Origin: an uncultured Flavobacteriales bacterium
GTDB taxonomy: Bacteria; Bacteroidota; Bacteroidia; Flavobacteriales_D; Crocinitomicaceae
Assembly: GCA_913056215.1 (NCBI GenBank)
Contig: CAJXMN010000022.1
Span: 1 to 33,711, forward strand
DNA: 33,711 nt
Direction: 5' to 3'
In this document: piece by piece, positions 31,325 to 33,711 of the stretch
Layout: each line of letters begins with the position of its first letter
How positions within the stretch are numbered: position 1 is the stretch's first letter
Program-made: the position numbers and the translations under genes
The notes under the pieces: generated by a model
The model's input: the letters and a program-made list of their open reading frames with translations, nothing else
The model's database searches: none
Told to the model about the DNA's origin: nothing

Positions 31325-32677
31325 TTAATCTAACTTGTATTTTCTAAACCACTTATCGTAACTAGGAGCAATATTTATGCCGAAATTAAATCCAAAGTAC
31401 CCCTCGTTCAACTGAGCAGTTGAAGATGCCGCACCCAACTCACCTACGCGAGCAGAAAAATTAACGCTCGAGACAGCACGGTTTATTACAATGGGTATTC
31501 CGACCCCAGCAGTTATCCCTCGATCAACCAATCCCTCACCTTGCGTTAAGTATTGCGTGTTGACCGTATAAGCTCCTAGTCGGTAACGAAATCGATCAAA
31601 AAAGTTTAAGTAAGCAGATCCGCTACTAGATTTGTGATGCGGCGAGTATTCAAAACCAATGCGCGTTGCTTGTAAATCTCTAAAACCAGGTGCACTCGTG
31701 GAGCCATTAAATTCTTCAGTGAATGTGGACCAATTTTCGGTTGACCACTCACCTGTTAACATGAATAGTGGTGACTTAGAAGAACGCGAACTTTCATCTG
31801 GTTGCGGAGTAAAGATATAAGAGGCTCCCAGGGATAATCGCTCTGGTAACTGAATACTTCCTTCTACATTTGGATTTGACAGAAGGGTGTCGTAACTACT
31901 GGTATTAGTAACACTTGAAAAATAAACGCGATAATCCGATCGTCGTGCATTCAGCGATTGTTCCAACCGATAAGTCGCCCCAAAATAAACCTGATGTTCT
32001 ATGCTCGGTTTCCAATTATAATTGAGGCCTATTTCACCCCCAATAGCTTTTGCTTGTAATTCTCTTTTATCAAAACCGCCAGACTGTCCAACATTGGTAT
32101 TGCGATAGGAAGTGCGCTTATTAATGATCGATCCGAAATAGTGTTTCCCGTTCAAGCCAATCGTTAACGCGTGCTTTCTACGCTTAATAATGGTAGCAGA
32201 AAAACCGACAATTGCTTCTTGAATCGCACCAGAACCGTTATAATCTTGGAATAAGCTATCACCGTTTACAATTTGATAATCGTTAATTTCGTAGCCAGTT
32301 CTGCTGAGTGGCTTTATTCCAAAGGCTAATCCAAAGCGGTTGGCAAAAGGAATAATTAAAGACATATGTGTGATTCCAGAAAAACTTCCAGATGATTCGT
32401 TTCCACCAGTTGAAAACCGTTGTTGTTCATGAGCCAGCCCCAAGGAAAATAAGGGTAATTGATGGGTAACATGACTGTAACTCGATGGGTTGAATAAATT
32501 CACTTGTGAAGAATCAAACACAGCTGTAGACGCACCGCCCAAACTTGTAAGGTAGGCATTACCATAAAAGGAGACATCACCGATTCCTTGTGATGAATAG
32601 GGGCTATTGGTACTGATTTGAGCTGTAGATAACAAGCCCAAAGTAAAAGAAAAAAGAACCAATATATATTTAGCCAT
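31325..32677 (-). CDS. Outer-membrane beta-barrel protein (FadL/OmpP1-like)
   Basis: A 450-residue exported protein with a signal peptide (about 1-19, LLSTAQ). The N-terminal section, SPYSSQGIGDVSFYGNAYL with LGGASTA and VNLFNPSSYS, resembles the plug region of FadL/OmpP1-type channels in Bacteroidota. Alternating amphipathic strands follow to the C terminus. The gene begins within the end of coaX (eight-base overlap). It may transport hydrophobic compounds or serve as an assembly factor; sequence does not say. PorV, a T9SS barrel, is a relative in the broad family, but this protein lacks clear PorV features and is not assigned to it. Confidence 0.75.
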   Translation of the reverse strand: MAKYILVLFSFTLGLLSTAQISTNSPYSSQGIGDVSFYGNAYLTSLGGASTAVFDSSQVNLFNPSSYSHVTHQLPLFSLGLAHEQQRFSTGGNESSGSFSGITHMSLIIPFANRFGLAFGIKPLSRTGYEINDYQIVNGDSLFQDYNGSGAIQEAIVGFSATIIKRRKHALTIGLNGKHYFGSIINKRTSYRNTNVGQSGGFDKRELQAKAIGGEIGLNYNWKPSIEHQVYFGATYRLEQSLNARRSDYRVYFSSVTNTSSYDTLLSNPNVEGSIQLPERLSLGASYIFTPQPDESSRSSKSPLFMLTGEWSTENWSTFTEEFNGSTSAPGFRDLQATRIGFEYSPHHKSSSGSAYLNFFDRFRYRLGAYTVNTQYLTQGEGLVDRGITAGVGIPIVINRAVSSVNFSARVGELGAASSTAQLNEGYFGFNFGINIAPSYDKWFRKYKLD

Positions 32678-33401
32678 TATGCTTTAAAATTAAATACAGA
32701 CCCTTAACGGTCAAATTTTCATCGGCAAAGATGCTATTTTTTAACGCTTTATCAAACCTTTTAGCGTCTCCACCCGTCAAAAAAATTGTTAATGGCTGAA
32801 ATTGTTGTGCATAGCGGTGGACTATTCCATTTAATTCTTCGATGATTCCATTTACTACACCGCTTTCGATCGCTTCTTTTGTGCTTGTACCAGCTAAAGG
32901 AGGGAACGATTCATACTCGAGATAAGGAAGTTGCCCCGTAAATTCATTGAGGGCACGAAACCTCATATTCAATCCAGGAGAAATTCCTCCTCCCAAATAC
33001 TTCTTTTGTACCACACAATCATATTTAATGCATGTTCCAATATCTATGACCAGGGCATTGTTATTCGCACTCATCTGTTCAGCAGCCACAGCATTTGCAA
33101 TGCGATCAGCTCCAAGTGTTTTCACTGTAGTGTATGCGGACAAATCGATGGGCAACTTGGTCAGGTGCGACAACGTAACTGAAGGATTTATCATTGACTG
33201 GAGTTTTCTGGTTGCCTGATCCGACTGAACTGAAGCGAGAATGGATTGATCGATTTGAGCATGATTGAGCACCCGTTTCAATTTTTCGAGATCGTTGGCA
33301 TCAATGCGCACTTGATTACTTATTTTTTCATCTTCAAAAAATACGAGCTTGACTTTTGTATTTCCCGCATCTACAATTAAATATGTTTTGTGATCCCTCA
33401 T
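32670..33401 (-). CDS. coaX: Type III pantothenate kinase
   Basis: A 243-residue CoaX enzyme that phosphorylates pantothenate with ATP, the first step of coenzyme A synthesis. Visible ASKHA-fold motifs are the phosphate-binding DAGNTKVKLV (11-20), TLGADRIANAVAA (95-107) with the GADR core, and the second phosphate loop VIDIGTCIKYDCV (118-130). The substrate-binding YLGGGISPGLNMR and the adenosine loop FLTGGDA follow. The length is normal for the family. It leads the seven-gene operon ending in DUF5686 copy 2. A -7 element lies only seven bases upstream of the ATG. Confidence 0.94.
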   Translation of the reverse strand: MRDHKTYLIVDAGNTKVKLVFFEDEKISNQVRIDANDLEKLKRVLNHAQIDQSILASVQSDQATRKLQSMINPSVTLSHLTKLPIDLSAYTTVKTLGADRIANAVAAEQMSANNNALVIDIGTCIKYDCVVQKKYLGGGISPGLNMRFRALNEFTGQLPYLEYESFPPLAGTSTKEAIESGVVNGIIEELNGIVHRYAQQFQPLTIFLTGGDAKRFDKALKNSIFADENLTVKGLYLILKHNG

Positions 33402-33408
33402 ATTGCTA

Positions 33409-33416
33409 CAAAGGTA
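33409..33416 (-). promoter_or_regulatory. Bacteroidota -7 promoter element before coaX
   Basis: On the minus strand this reads TACCTTTG, an exact TAnnTTTG match. Seven bases separate it from the coaX start codon, so the operon message should start within a few bases of the ATG. No TTG was found at the -33 position. Confidence 0.55.
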
Positions 33417-33471
33417 ATAGAAGAATCTATAATTTTTTTGTCGATGATGCCTTGTAAATAAAATTAGTTAC

Positions 33472-33479
33472 TATCTTTG
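33472..33479 (+). promoter_or_regulatory. Bacteroidota promoter of the tRNA-Phe gene
   Basis: TATCTTTG is an exact -7 element, with TTG at 33452-33454 placed 17 bp upstream as a -33 partner. The predicted transcript start (about 33484) coincides with the first base of a hairpin in the leader. It is divergent from the coaX promoter about 55 bp away. Confidence 0.65.
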
Positions 33480-33483
33480 CGCT

Positions 33484-33520
33484 CACCTTACCGAAGGTGG
33501 TTCTGTAAAAAGAACTTTTT
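33484..33520 (+). promoter_or_regulatory. Tandem-hairpin leader before tRNA-Phe
   Basis: Hairpin 1 is CACCTT-ACCG-AAGGTG (33484-33499) and hairpin 2 is GTTCT-GTAAAA-AGAAC (33500-33515). They abut without a gap and are followed by five T residues. Hairpin 2 plus the T run looks like a weak intrinsic terminator or attenuator placed just before the tRNA. It may instead simply be a folded precursor leader removed by RNase P. Confidence 0.5.
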
Positions 33521-33524
33521 AGGA

Positions 33525-33597
33525 GGTGATGTAGCTCAGTCGGTAGAGCAAAGGACTGAAAATCCTTGTGTCGGCGGTTCGATTCCGTCCATCACCA
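33525..33597 (+). tRNA. tRNA-Phe (anticodon GAA)
   Basis: The 73-nt sequence folds into a full cloverleaf. The acceptor stem is GGTGATG with CATCACC, and the D arm is GCTC/GAGC. The anticodon stem AAGGA/TCCTT holds loop CTGAAAA (anticodon GAA), followed by a five-base variable loop and a T arm with loop TTCGATT and one G-U pair. The discriminator is A at 33597. The 3' CCA is not encoded (next bases are CGT), so it must be added by the CCA enzyme, which is usual in this phylum. Confidence 0.97.
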
Positions 33598-33600
33598 CGT

Positions 33601-33633
33601 AAAAAAGCGAGGACTCCGGTTCTCGCTTTTTTT
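33601..33633 (+). terminator. Intrinsic terminator after tRNA-Phe
   Basis: A long stem pairs AAAAAAGCGAG (33601-33611) with CTCGCTTTTTT (33622-33632). The helix continues through GAC/GTT (one G-U) to a C(TCCG)G loop, a UNCG-type stable tetraloop, and the T run forms the release tract. It lies three bases beyond the tRNA. Confidence 0.92.
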
Positions 33634-33711
33634 GTTTTAATAACTAACCACCTTACGAAATAAAACTACATATATAAAAAACTGACTTTCATCAGTTGGC
33701 GTTTTTAAAAA

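Noticed and set aside
1-33711. Mobile elements, prophage, CRISPR array or defence island
   Set aside because: No transposase, integrase, direct-repeat array or cluster of phage genes was seen. The YopX-like and Fic genes are isolated and do not make an island.

Overview
The window reads as a chromosome segment of a Bacteroidota bacterium, most likely of the order Flavobacteriales. Supporting signs are a protein with a type IX secretion (T9SS) type B sorting domain, a SprE/PorW homologue, two DUF5686 proteins, a bactofilin next to AtpZ, the Bacteroidota -7 promoter element TAnnTTTG before many genes, few visible Shine-Dalgarno sequences, and a tRNA without an encoded CCA end. No insertion sequence, integrase, CRISPR array or rRNA was seen. 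Most of the window is dense, conserved housekeeping and envelope biology.

Layout. Positions 1-3872 (+) hold a tightly overlapping run: the C-terminal end of a probable methyltransferase, a nitronate-monooxygenase-type flavoprotein, and an active plus an inactive M16 peptidase. Next come a large secreted T9SS protein (3946-7272), TatC (7368-8159), a DUF5686 outer-envelope protein (8226-10676), LptB (10745-11476) and a small lipoprotein (11511-11945). The lipoprotein gene converges, with overlapping stop codons, on a minus-strand pair: a SpoIIE-type PP2C phosphatase and LpxD (11942-14111). A 373-bp gap follows, then a plus-strand run of a flippase-like membrane protein, RfaE2 and a TauE/SafE transporter (14485-16807). 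This converges on a minus-strand run of an AtpI-like protein, AtpZ, bactofilin and SprE (16821-20568), and then a YceI-like lipoprotein. Positions 21494-25197 (+) encode a DUF3109 protein, a SAM methyltransferase and a fused alpha/beta 2-oxoacid dehydrogenase E1. A Fic protein with a fused HTH domain follows (25314-26384). Finally a seven-gene minus-strand operon (33401 to 26425) encodes CoaX, an outer-membrane barrel, a TPR protein, LptC, a small membrane protein, a YopX-like protein and a second DUF5686 protein. A divergent tRNA-Phe lies at the right edge.

Together the genes lean heavily to envelope construction: LPS synthesis and transport (LpxD, RfaE2, LptB, LptC), protein export (TatC, SprE and a T9SS cargo) and outer-membrane proteins.

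No clearly new multi-gene system is visible. The best second-look items are a double inverted-repeat operator over the promoter of the HTH-Fic gene, ATP synthase accessory genes without an ATP synthase behind them, near-leaderless promoter architecture at several genes, a two-hairpin leader before tRNA-Phe, and a YopX-like gene inside the coaX-lptC operon.
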